Source of the DNA: Clostridiales bacterium
GTDB taxonomy: Bacteria; Bacillota; Clostridia; Lachnospirales; Lachnospiraceae
NCBI GenBank assembly: GCA_015655565.1
Contig: JAATEU010000580.1
Coordinates: 1 to 6,896 of the forward strand
Length of the DNA stretch: 6,896 nucleotides
Direction: 5' to 3'
A program made the translations under genes and the position numbers. Positions 1-5,879 of this stretch are shown here, piece after piece (position 1 is the first letter of the stretch; each line of letters begins with the position of its first letter). Under the pieces are notes generated by a model that saw only the letters and a list, made by a program, of their open reading frames with translations, had not been told where the DNA came from and made no database searches.

Positions 1-880
1 CCCCAAAGGTTTTACTGATACGGTTAATTTCAACGGTTTTTTTACCAAGTCTTGAGGATAGGGCATTTAATTCAATGTTTTTATCCTTCTCAATCACCTT
101 ACGATCCCTTAGCTCTTCAAACCGCTGTATATGGGCTTTCTGTTTTGTGGAACGTGCCCTCGCCCCCCGCATCATCCATTCTAAGTCCATCCGGTAAAGG
201 CTTTTCTTTTTGTGCTCCGAAGCCGTTTCCATATCTTCACGCTCCGCTTTCAGCCGAAGAAATTTTGTATAATTTGCCAGGTAGGTATAGATATTTCCTT
301 TATCGATTTCAATTATTTTATTTGTTACTTTATCCAGGAAATAACGGTCATGGGTTACCATAATGTATGCACCCTGATATTTATTTAAATAATCCTCCAG
401 CCATTCCGCCATCTGGCTATCCAGGTGATTTGTGGGCTCGTCCAAAACCAGAATCTCTGCGGGCGTTAACAGGGTCCTTACCAGGGCCACCCTCTTTTTC
501 TGGCCTCCGGATAAGGTATCTATTCTTCCGTCATATTCCTCAATGCCAAGCTTTAGCAGCATGGCTTTGGCTTCACCCTCAAGATTCCTGTAGTCTTCTT
601 CCGCTTTTTTGCCTAATATGACATTTTCTAATATATTAAGCTTCTCCTGGAAAACGGGTATCTGGGCAAGGTATTCAACCCGTATTGTTTTTCCCTTGAC
701 CACGGTCCCCTCATCCGGCTCCTCAAGGCCTGCAATTATCTTTAACAGGGTAGATTTACCAGTTCCGTTAATACCAATTACCCCTATTTTATCTCCTTCA
801 TTAATTCCCAGGGTTACATGATCAAATAAAATTTTATCGGTAAAGCTTTTACTCATTTTTTCTATGTTTAACAAATTCAT
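1..880 (-). CDS. ABC-F family ATPase, Uup-like, N-terminal part (truncated by window edge)
   Basis: This is a cytosolic ABC-F protein with two ATPase domains and no membrane segment. The family acts on or near ribosomes, or in Uup's case on DNA/ribosome-related processes. About 293 residues are visible and the 3' end lies beyond position 1. Domain 1 has Walker A GINGTGKS at residues 36-43, signature LSGGQ at 123-127, Walker B with LVLDEPTNHLD at 144-154 and the H-loop THD at 176-178. A charged linker follows at about residues 205-270, with RGARARSTKQKAHI-like residues typical of Uup-type linkers. The second ABC domain starts at the cut (VEINRISKTFG). The start ATG at 880-878 has an AAGGAG Shine-Dalgarno at 889-894 with 8 bases of spacing. 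ABC-F subfamilies are hard to separate from half a protein. Uup-like is my best reading, and an antibiotic-resistance ABC-F is less likely but not excluded. Confidence 0.88.
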   Translation of the reverse strand, partial: MNLLNIEKMSKSFTDKILFDHVTLGINEGDKIGVIGINGTGKSTLLKIIAGLEEPDEGTVVKGKTIRVEYLAQIPVFQEKLNILENVILGKKAEEDYRNLEGEAKAMLLKLGIEEYDGRIDTLSGGQKKRVALVRTLLTPAEILVLDEPTNHLDSQMAEWLEDYLNKYQGAYIMVTHDRYFLDKVTNKIIEIDKGNIYTYLANYTKFLRLKAEREDMETASEHKKKSLYRMDLEWMMRGARARSTKQKAHIQRFEELRDRKVIEKDKNIELNALSSRLGKKTVEINRISKTFG

Positions 881-943
881 TCCGGTAACTCCTTCTGCTC
901 CACTCCAACAACCGCAAATACAAAACTTATTACGATTAGGTCT

Positions 944-972
944 ATTTTAACACGTGTATTCAAACTTAACAA
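944..972 (-). promoter_or_regulatory. Candidate sigma-A promoter of the ABC-F gene
   Basis: On the minus strand, TTGTTA (972-967) and TAAAAT (949-944) are separated by exactly 17 bases. Transcription would start near 937, giving a 5' UTR of about 57 bases before the ATG at 880. The match is good for the -35 (4 of 6) and for the -10 (5 of 6). The surroundings are AT-rich, so a chance match is possible. Confidence 0.5.
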
Positions 973-1184
973 TTATATATTTAACTTTTTGTCTGCATTT
1001 TTTCAGATATAGAAATACCTCCAACAAAGATTCCAGAGGTATCGTAACATGAAATTTAACTTTCTGACAGGTACGGTTACTACTATCTGCTGCAATTGTC
1101 TTTCCATGTCTGTTAAATATGAATTTTAATTAACCGTTATTATTTTCGTGTGACAACAAATTTTACTTTTTTGGTTTTTTACAT

Positions 1185-1218
1185 AAAAACACCCTCCAAA
1201 CTTGCGGGTTTGGAGGGT
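1185..1218 (-). terminator. Intrinsic terminator, minus strand
   Basis: ACCCTCCAAAC and GTTTGGAGGGT form a perfect 11-bp stem (1191-1201 with 1208-1218) with a 6-base loop. Read on the minus strand, the stem is followed by GTTTTT (1190-1185). Read on the plus strand, no T-run follows, so the element acts on minus-strand transcription. No annotated gene lies upstream of it on that strand within 370 bases, which implies a short RNA or leader ending here. Confidence 0.8.
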
Positions 1219-1295
1219 ACAGTATCCCCATTGCAGTTTCTACATGAAACAGTCTTGTCAAAAGTCCTTGCTTTTTCTTCCTGGAAATCTTTAAA

Positions 1296-1364
1296 TCACT
1301 GCTTCCTGTTACTGCATTGACGGAGAAACCTTTGCCGCTTTTTTGGCAGGGGCAAAGGAAGCAC
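1296..1364 (-). CDS. Possible leader peptide or small protein, 22 residues
   Basis: This ORF on the minus strand starts with GTG (1364-1362) and ends with TGA (1298-1296). An AAAGGAG sequence at 1379-1373 sits 8 bases before the GTG, which is a strong ribosome binding site for a region with no annotated gene. The peptide begins MLPLPLPKKRQR and is rich in Pro, Leu, Lys and Arg, with no membrane segment. Its 5' codons overlap the left arms of two competing RNA helices, so ribosome progress over them could influence folding before the terminator at 1218-1185. An alternative four-codon ORF, ATGAAAGGAGTGTGA, overlaps the Shine-Dalgarno itself. I do not recognise either peptide. Translation is inferred only from the ribosome binding site. 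Confidence 0.28.
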   Translation of the reverse strand: MLPLPLPKKRQRFLRQCSNRKQ

Positions 1365-1446
1365 GGTTCACACTCCTTTCATATGATATAACAATTTTTT
1401 TATCAGGTTCTATTAAAAATAAATTTCATTATATTTGAAAAAAATG

Positions 1447-1462
1447 CTACAATATCTAGTAT
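1447..1462 (+). promoter_or_regulatory. NrdR box 1 (upstream)
   Basis: The core CAATATCTAG (1450-1459) matches the CWATATNTWG core of the published NrdR consensus (acaCwATATnTwGtgt) at every position, with weaker flanks. NrdR is the ATP/dATP-sensing repressor of ribonucleotide reductase genes. This box lies directly upstream of the nrdD -10 and 31 bases from the second box, centre to centre. Confidence 0.8.
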
Positions 1463-1467
1463 AAATA

Positions 1468-1476
1468 TGATATAAT
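1468..1476 (+). promoter_or_regulatory. nrdDG promoter, extended -10 TGATATAAT
   Basis: A perfect TATAAT (1471-1476) is preceded by TG one base upstream, making an extended -10 that does not need a strong -35. The base positions 17 upstream (TACAAT, 1448-1453) match TTGACA poorly. Transcription would start near 1483, giving a 5' UTR of about 108 bases. The -10 sits between the two NrdR boxes, an ideal place for repression. A second TATAAT at 1536-1541 has a weak -35 and is a less likely alternative. Confidence 0.7.
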
Positions 1477-1477
1477 A

Positions 1478-1493
1478 CCACTGTATATAGTTA
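1478..1493 (+). promoter_or_regulatory. NrdR box 2 (downstream)
   Basis: The core CTGTATATAG (1481-1490) matches the NrdR core CWATATNTWG with one mismatch (G for A at the third base). Its spacing from box 1 is 31 bases, about three helical turns, as is usual for paired NrdR boxes. It covers the predicted transcription start of nrdD. Confidence 0.75.
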
Positions 1494-1590
1494 ATAACCG
1501 TAATTTATGAGATTAATCCTATTATACTCCGGCGATATAATTACATCATGACCGCCACCTGCAAAAGTGAATAAGAAAGAAGGAATTACT

Positions 1591-3711
1591 ATGATTAAAG
1601 TGATAAAAAAAGACAATACCAAAGAAGATTTTAATGTACAAAAAGTCATTCATGCAGTGGATAAATCCGCACAGCGGGCTTTAATTAAGTTCACGCCAAA
1701 GGAGCATGAATATATATGCCGTTTCGTAGAAAATAAAGTAAAGAAAATGAACAAGGATGAAATTTATATCAGTGAAATGCATAATGTAGTGGAAAGTGCA
1801 TTGGAGCAGACGAACCCCCTTGTTGCAAAAAGTTACCGTGATTACCGGAATTATAAACAGGACTTCGTCCATATGCTGGATGAAGTATACAAAAAAAGCC
1901 AATCCATTATGTATATCGGTGATAAAGAAAACAGTAATACGGACAGTGCTCTGGTTTCTACAAAGCGGAGTTTGATTTTCAACCAGCTCAACAAGGAATT
2001 ATACCAGAAATTCTTCTTAACCACGGAAGAACTCCAGGCAGCCAGAGATGGTTATATCTACATACACGATATGTCGGCCCGGAGGGATACCATGAATTGC
2101 TGTTTATTTAATGTTAAGCAGGTCCTTATGAATGGTTTTGAAATGGGTAACCTATGGTATAATGAACCGAAAACACTGAATGTTGCTTTTGACGTAATCG
2201 GGGATATTGTACTTAGTGCAGCCAGCCAGCAATACGGCGGCTTTACCGTTCCCAGCGTGGATCTTTTGCTGGAGCCTTATGCCGAAAAATCCTATGCTTA
2301 TTTTTATGAAAAGTATACGAATCTGGGTATATCTTCCGATTCAGCAGATGCAGAAGCCTTAAAAGACGTAAAGGAGGATTTTGAAAAAGGGTTTCAGGGC
2401 TGGGAATATAAATTTAATACGGTAGCCTCCAGCCGGGGCGATTATCCGTTTATTACCGTTACTGCAGGTACCGGAACCGGTAAATTCGCTAAAATGGCAT
2501 CCATCGCTTTATTGGATGTAAGGAGACGGGGCCAGGGAAAGAAGGAATGCAAAAAGCCGGTATTATTCCCTAAAATAGTATTTTTATATGACCATAAACT
2601 ACATGGAGAAGGCGGCGAATTAGAGGATGTATTTAAGGCCGGTATCAAATGTTCCGGCAAGACTATGTATCCGGATTGGCTTAGCCTAACCGGTGACGGA
2701 TATATTTCCGGTATGTATAAGAAATATGGGGAAATCATCAGTCCAATGGGATGCAGGGCATTTTTATCCCCCTGGTATCAGGAAGGCGGTATGAAACCTG
2801 CCCACAATAAGGATACACCTGTTTTTATAGGGCGTCTTAATATCGGCGCCGTAAGCCTGCACCTTCCCATGATATTGGCAAAATCAAGACAGGAAAGCAG
2901 GGATTTTTATGAAGTATTGGATTATTACCTGAACCTTATACGCGGTTTGCATATCAGAACTTATGAATATTTAGGGGAAATGAGAGCTTCTACCAACCCG
3001 TTAGCCTACTGTGAAGGCGGTTTTTACGGAGGACATCTTGGTCTCCATGACAAAATAAAGCCTGTTTTAAAGTCGGCAACCGCATCCTTTGGAATCACTG
3101 CACTAAATGAACTTCAGCAATTATACAATAAAAAATCCCTGGTACAGGACGGGGAATTTGCCCTGGAGGTATTAAAATATATCAATAAAAAAATTACGGA
3201 ATTTAAGGAAGAAGACGGCAACCTATATGCAATCTATGCAACTCCTGCTGAGAACCTGTGCGGCCTTCAGGTACAACAATTCCGAAAAAAATACGGTATC
3301 ATAGAGAATGTTTCAGACAGGGAATATGTAAGCAACGGATTCCATTGCCATGTATCGGAAGATATTTCACCGATACAAAAGCAGGATCTGGAATACCGTT
3401 TCTGGGAATTATCCAACGGCGGGAAAATCCAATACGTAAAATACCCGGTTAACTATAATATAAAAGCAATTAAAACCTTAGTAAGAAGAGCTATGAATAT
3501 GGGCTTGTATGAAGGCGTCAATTTATCGTTAGCCTACTGCGATGATTGCGGCCATCAGGAACTTGAGATGGATGTATGCCCGAAATGCGGCAGCAGGAAC
3601 CTGACGAAGATTGACCGTATGAATGGCTATCTCTCCTATTCCAGGGTAAAGGGTGATACCAGATTAAATAATGCGAAAATGGCAGAAATTAAGGAAAGGA
3701 AAAGTATGTAA
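1591..3711 (+). CDS. nrdD: Anaerobic (class III) ribonucleoside-triphosphate reductase, large subunit
   Basis: NrdD reduces ribonucleoside triphosphates to dNTPs without oxygen, using a glycyl radical made by NrdG. The protein is 706 residues, close to the 712 of E. coli NrdD. Residues 1-90 form an ATP-cone (starting MIKVIKKDNTKEDF), the allosteric nucleotide site. The catalytic barrel follows, with Cys170 in MNCCLFNV and the putative thiyl-radical Cys388 in MGCRAFL. The C-terminus has a zinc site, Cys650-x2-Cys653 and Cys663-x2-Cys666, then the glycyl-radical motif RMNGYLS with Gly679. All expected catalytic residues are present. The ATG at 1591 is preferred because AAGGA (1580-1584) lies 6 bases upstream. 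An in-frame GTG at 1567 would add 8 residues but has no ribosome binding site. The gene is first in an operon with nrdG and is probably repressed by NrdR. Confidence 0.97.
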   Translation: MIKVIKKDNTKEDFNVQKVIHAVDKSAQRALIKFTPKEHEYICRFVENKVKKMNKDEIYISEMHNVVESALEQTNPLVAKSYRDYRNYKQDFVHMLDEVYKKSQSIMYIGDKENSNTDSALVSTKRSLIFNQLNKELYQKFFLTTEELQAARDGYIYIHDMSARRDTMNCCLFNVKQVLMNGFEMGNLWYNEPKTLNVAFDVIGDIVLSAASQQYGGFTVPSVDLLLEPYAEKSYAYFYEKYTNLGISSDSADAEALKDVKEDFEKGFQGWEYKFNTVASSRGDYPFITVTAGTGTGKFAKMASIALLDVRRRGQGKKECKKPVLFPKIVFLYDHKLHGEGGELEDVFKAGIKCSGKTMYPDWLSLTGDGYISGMYKKYGEIISPMGCRAFLSPWYQEGGMKPAHNKDTPVFIGRLNIGAVSLHLPMILAKSRQESRDFYEVLDYYLNLIRGLHIRTYEYLGEMRASTNPLAYCEGGFYGGHLGLHDKIKPVLKSATASFGITALNELQQLYNKKSLVQDGEFALEVLKYINKKITEFKEEDGNLYAIYATPAENLCGLQVQQFRKKYGIIENVSDREYVSNGFHCHVSEDISPIQKQDLEYRFWELSNGGKIQYVKYPVNYNIKAIKTLVRRAMNMGLYEGVNLSLAYCDDCGHQELEMDVCPKCGSRNLTKIDRMNGYLSYSRVKGDTRLNNAKMAEIKERKSM

Positions 3712-4202
3712 TGAGGTATCACAATATAACCAAGGTTGATATGCTGAATGGAAACGGGCTTCGTGTAGTCTTATGGGTATCCGGCTGTACCCATGCCTGT
3801 AAAGGCTGCCACAATCCTGTTACCTGGGATATTCATGGCGGAATTCCCTTTGACGATACTGCGAAGGAAGAAATATTCCAGGAACTAAAAAAAGATTATG
3901 TGGAAGGCGTTACCTTCAGCGGCGGGGATCCGCTTCATCCTGCCAACCGGGCCGAAATAGGGGCATTGGCAGAGGAGATAAATAGCCTGTTCCCTTCTAA
4001 AAGCATGTGGCTCTATACCGGTTTTTCGTGGGAGGACATATTGGACTTATCCTTTATACCTTTTCTTGATGTGGTAGTAGACGGCAAATTTCAGATTAAT
4101 TTATGGGATAATCAGCTCCATTGGAAAGGAAGCAGCAATCAGAAGGTGATTGACGTAAAAAAATCACTTTTGGAAAAAAGACTTGTATTATTAGAAACAT
4201 AA
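3711..4202 (+). CDS. nrdG: Anaerobic ribonucleotide reductase activating protein (radical SAM)
   Basis: NrdG is a small radical-SAM enzyme that uses a [4Fe-4S] cluster and S-adenosylmethionine to abstract hydrogen from the conserved glycine of NrdD. The protein is 163 residues, against 154 in E. coli. The cluster motif CxxxCxxC is Cys26, Cys30 and Cys33 in VSGCTHACKGCHN. The SAM-binding GGD motif is in TFSGGDPLH (about residues 65-73). The ATG at 3711 overlaps the last base of the nrdD TAA stop (TAATG), and GGAAAGGA at 3693-3700 is the ribosome binding site. This implies translational coupling with nrdD. I see no clear intrinsic terminator in the 80 bases between its stop and the convergent phosphofructokinase gene. 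Confidence 0.97.
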   Translation: MRYHNITKVDMLNGNGLRVVLWVSGCTHACKGCHNPVTWDIHGGIPFDDTAKEEIFQELKKDYVEGVTFSGGDPLHPANRAEIGALAEEINSLFPSKSMWLYTGFSWEDILDLSFIPFLDVVVDGKFQINLWDNQLHWKGSSNQKVIDVKKSLLEKRLVLLET

Positions 4203-4282
4203 CATTGCTAAAGCATAACCGGAACCGCTGGCAAATCCCTTTTCAGTAGTCCCGGCTATTAAACCAATCTCAAAATTGATCT

Positions 4283-5512
4283 TTATCCGCCATTATAATT
4301 AATATGCCTTGGCAGCCCGCCTATCATAATGGGTGTTAATTCCTCCTGTATCAGGGGGCTTACATAGTCCATAAATTCATCCGTTACACCGATTTTATCC
4401 ATATCAATCCAGCCGGCAGGAACCTTTTTCTCCTTATTGGCTATCTTATGTATGTGATAAGTGCCGATTGTGCATTGATATGGATGATCCGATACACGGC
4501 TGATTATTACCATCTCCCCTGTTTTTCCTTCCTGCGCTGCTTTAACAGCCGCCGCCCCCACCTGATAAGCTTCCGTAATGTCTGTAAGGGATGCCATATG
4601 GGAAGCACAACGCTGCAGCGTGCTTAATTCAATTCCCCGGGACTTGCAGCCCAGCTCCTTTGAAACCATGCCGGATAAATATTTCCCCGACCCGCTCAGC
4701 AAATTATGTCCGAATTGATCGATATATTTAGCGGAATCCGTCAGTTCACACACATATCTTCCATCAGACAGGCGAATCCCTTCCGATACTGCTATAATTA
4801 ATGATTTTTTTGTCTTTTGAAGCTGTTCTGCCCTGGTAATGAAGTCTTCCGGATTAAATTCTATTTCAGGAAGATAAATCAGATCCGGCCCTTCACAATC
4901 CTGACAGCCTGCCAAGGCTGCAGCTCCGGTCAGCCAACCCACATTCCGGCCCATAATTTCAATTACGGTAACACTTTTTTGATCATATACCAGACTATCC
5001 CGGATAATCTCTTTTGTAGCAGCTGCTATAAACTTAGCAGCACTTCCATAGCCGGGGGTGTGATCCGTAACTTCCAGATCATTATCAATGGTTTTTGGTA
5101 TTCCGATAAAACGGATACTGCTTTGAACGGTCCCTGCATAATCCGATAATTTTTTAATGGTATCCATGGAATCATTTCCGCCAATATAGAAAAAGTATTC
5201 AATGTCTAATTTTTTTAATATCTTAAACAATTTATTGAATTTTTCCGGCTCTTCCTGATAATCCGGAAGTTTATAACGGCAGGAACCCAGATAAGATGAA
5301 GGTGTCCTTTTTAACAACTCAAGCTCTAATTCACCACGAAAATGTTCATCTAAATCCACATACTTTTCCTCTAACAGCCCTTGTATGCCGTAAAGCATTC
5401 CATATACCTTTTTCACTCCCAGGTTTTTCGCTGTTTTATAAACTCCGGCCAGACTGGAATTAATAACTGCAGTAGGTCCTCCGGATTGGCCAACTATGAC
5501 ATTACCCATCAT
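4283..5512 (-). CDS. 6-phosphofructokinase, probably pyrophosphate-dependent
   Basis: This enzyme phosphorylates fructose 6-phosphate to fructose 1,6-bisphosphate in glycolysis; PPi-using forms also run in reverse. The protein has 409 residues, longer than the roughly 320 of bacterial ATP-PfkA. Visible motifs are GQSGGPT (8-14), GGNDS (111-115), PKTIDND (139-145), the substrate-site segment MGRNVGWL (187-194) and a C-terminal fructose-6-phosphate region. Asp in the fourth position of GGNDS and Lys in PKTID are the residues that mark PPi-dependent enzymes; ATP enzymes have Gly in both places. The third position is Asn where GGDDS is more usual, so phosphoryl donor use should be treated as predicted. 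ATG at 5512-5510 is supported by GGAGGT at 5524-5519. The gene stands alone, convergent with nrdG. Confidence 0.9.
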   Translation of the reverse strand: MMGNVIVGQSGGPTAVINSSLAGVYKTAKNLGVKKVYGMLYGIQGLLEEKYVDLDEHFRGELELELLKRTPSSYLGSCRYKLPDYQEEPEKFNKLFKILKKLDIEYFFYIGGNDSMDTIKKLSDYAGTVQSSIRFIGIPKTIDNDLEVTDHTPGYGSAAKFIAAATKEIIRDSLVYDQKSVTVIEIMGRNVGWLTGAAALAGCQDCEGPDLIYLPEIEFNPEDFITRAEQLQKTKKSLIIAVSEGIRLSDGRYVCELTDSAKYIDQFGHNLLSGSGKYLSGMVSKELGCKSRGIELSTLQRCASHMASLTDITEAYQVGAAAVKAAQEGKTGEMVIISRVSDHPYQCTIGTYHIHKIANKEKKVPAGWIDMDKIGVTDEFMDYVSPLIQEELTPIMIGGLPRHINYNGG

Positions 5513-5556
5513 TGTTCTACCTCCGTATTCTCAATCCTTATATATCTGCTGATTAT

Positions 5557-5572
5557 TTTAGATTTATCTAAA
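5557..5572. promoter_or_regulatory. Inverted repeat in the phosphofructokinase 5' UTR
   Basis: TTTAGAT and ATCTAAA form a perfect 7-bp inverted repeat with a 2-base centre. It lies about 17-32 bases downstream of the predicted transcription start and 33 bases before the Shine-Dalgarno. The loop is too short for a stable RNA hairpin, so a dimeric repressor site is the likelier reading. The regulator is unknown and chance is possible in AT-rich DNA. Confidence 0.3.
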
Positions 5573-5595
5573 GCATCTGGAAACTGTGTTAATTC

Positions 5596-5624
5596 ACAAT
5601 ATCACTATAATTATCTTCTGTCAA
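5596..5624 (-). promoter_or_regulatory. Promoter of the phosphofructokinase gene
   Basis: On the minus strand a perfect TTGACA (5624-5619) is followed after 17 bases by TATTGT (5601-5596), which matches the -10 consensus at 4 of 6. Transcription would begin near 5589, leaving a 5' UTR of about 77 bases that contains the inverted repeat at 5557-5572. Confidence 0.65.
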
Positions 5625-5676
5625 TATAGAAAGAGGCTCCTAAAATTATTATAGTTACTAAACTAATCTGATACTG

Positions 5677-5730
5677 AAAAACAGCCGCCTTTTCCACTAA
5701 ATAATGGAATAAAGGCAGCCATATTTTTTT
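5677..5730. terminator. Bidirectional terminator after rsmA
   Basis: A long imperfect hairpin spans 5683-5720: the arms AGCCGCCTT-TTCCA and TGGAA-TA-AAGGCAGCC enclose an 8-base loop. On the minus strand the helix gains a G-U pair where the plus strand has a C-A mismatch, and it runs into GTTTTT (5682-5677), so it should end the tatD-rsmA transcript. On the plus strand it is followed by a run of seven T (5724-5730) and could work that way too. It isolates rsmA from the phosphofructokinase promoter. Confidence 0.75.
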
Positions 5731-5830
5731 ATTGTTTATATTATTGCGAAACAAAAAACAATTTCACAGCTTGATGAAACAACGGATTTAAAGATGAGTG
5801 TTTTATTCCGGGCAGTAATCGAAACCGGAC

Positions 5831-5859
5831 TTTCCTATGCCCCCCGGAAGCATAGGAAA
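5831..5859 (-). other. Perfect 10-bp hairpin in the rsmA 3' region
   Basis: TTTCCTATGC (5831-5840) and GCATAGGAAA (5850-5859) pair perfectly around a 9-base loop of CCCCCGGAA. It begins about 20 bases past the rsmA stop. No T-run follows on either strand, so it is not a terminator by itself. It could be an RNA-processing or stability element, or part of an unannotated 3' UTR RNA ending at the terminator at 5683-5720. Confidence 0.6.
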
Positions 5860-5879
5860 AGAATTTCAGGAAAAAATTT

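Larger units (their letters stand above)
1185..1421 (-). ncRNA. Candidate minus-strand leader RNA or small RNA of unknown family
   Basis: I infer a transcript of about 235 bases starting downstream of a TATAAT (minus strand, 1433-1428) and ending at the terminator at 1185-1218. Inside it lies an 8-bp helix, CCTTTGCC (1358-1351) with GGCAAAGG (1336-1329). A second helix, TGCTTCCT (1363-1356) with AGGAAGCA (1307-1300), competes with it. GAAGCAGT (1305-1298) can instead pair with ACTGTTTC (1253-1246, one G-U), which itself can form a GTTTC/GAAAC hairpin (1250-1236). Mutually exclusive helices before a terminator are the layout of an attenuator. I do not recognise a known riboswitch, T-box, SRP, tmRNA or 6S signature. 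The -35 is poor, so the start is uncertain. Confidence 0.38.
881..1566. other. Long intergenic region between divergent ABC-F and nrdD genes
   Basis: This 686-base stretch has no long gene on either strand. From the left it holds the ABC-F ribosome binding site and promoter, then about 200 bases with no convincing feature. That quiet part contains only a 7-bp imperfect-context hairpin, ATACCTC pairing with GAGGTAT, at about 1015-1042. Next come a strong minus-strand terminator (1185-1218), a candidate minus-strand RNA and small ORF up to about 1433, and the nrd promoter with its NrdR boxes (1447-1493). The last 100 bases are the nrdD 5' UTR. The length is unusual for a simple divergent promoter pair and suggests an unannotated transcript. 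Confidence 0.8.

Noticed and set aside
52..821. Three plus-strand ORFs of 70-103 codons.
   Set aside because: They are antisense shadows of the ABC-F gene, whose Walker A, signature and Walker B motifs are clear on the minus strand.
1003..1107. A 34-residue minus-strand ORF starting with ATG at 1107, beginning MERQLQQIVV, with a weak promoter-like TTGTCA upstream.
   Set aside because: It has no Shine-Dalgarno sequence and no recognisable family. Its composition (many Trp, Tyr, Phe, Cys near the end) looks like a chance frame or a relic.
1219..1400. A possible riboswitch or housekeeping RNA (T-box, cobalamin, FMN, TPP, SRP, tmRNA, 6S).
   Set aside because: None of the conserved core sequences of these families is present on either strand. 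The segment is kept only as a candidate leader or small RNA of unknown family.
1549..1575. An 8-codon ORF (ATG ACC GCC ACC ...) in the nrdD 5' UTR.
   Set aside because: It lacks a Shine-Dalgarno sequence and there is no adjacent attenuator, so there is no reason to think it is a regulatory leader.
2442..2738. A 98-codon minus-strand ORF inside nrdD.
   Set aside because: It is antisense to the conserved NrdD catalytic region and has no ribosome binding site or family resemblance.
4203..4282. A minus-strand frame without stops after the phosphofructokinase gene, reading EIGLIAGTTEKGF and on to a stop inside nrdG.
   Set aside because: It has about 33 codons, no start codon and no ribosome binding site. 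It resembles coding sequence in composition only. I also looked here for an nrdG terminator and found no convincing hairpin with a T-run.
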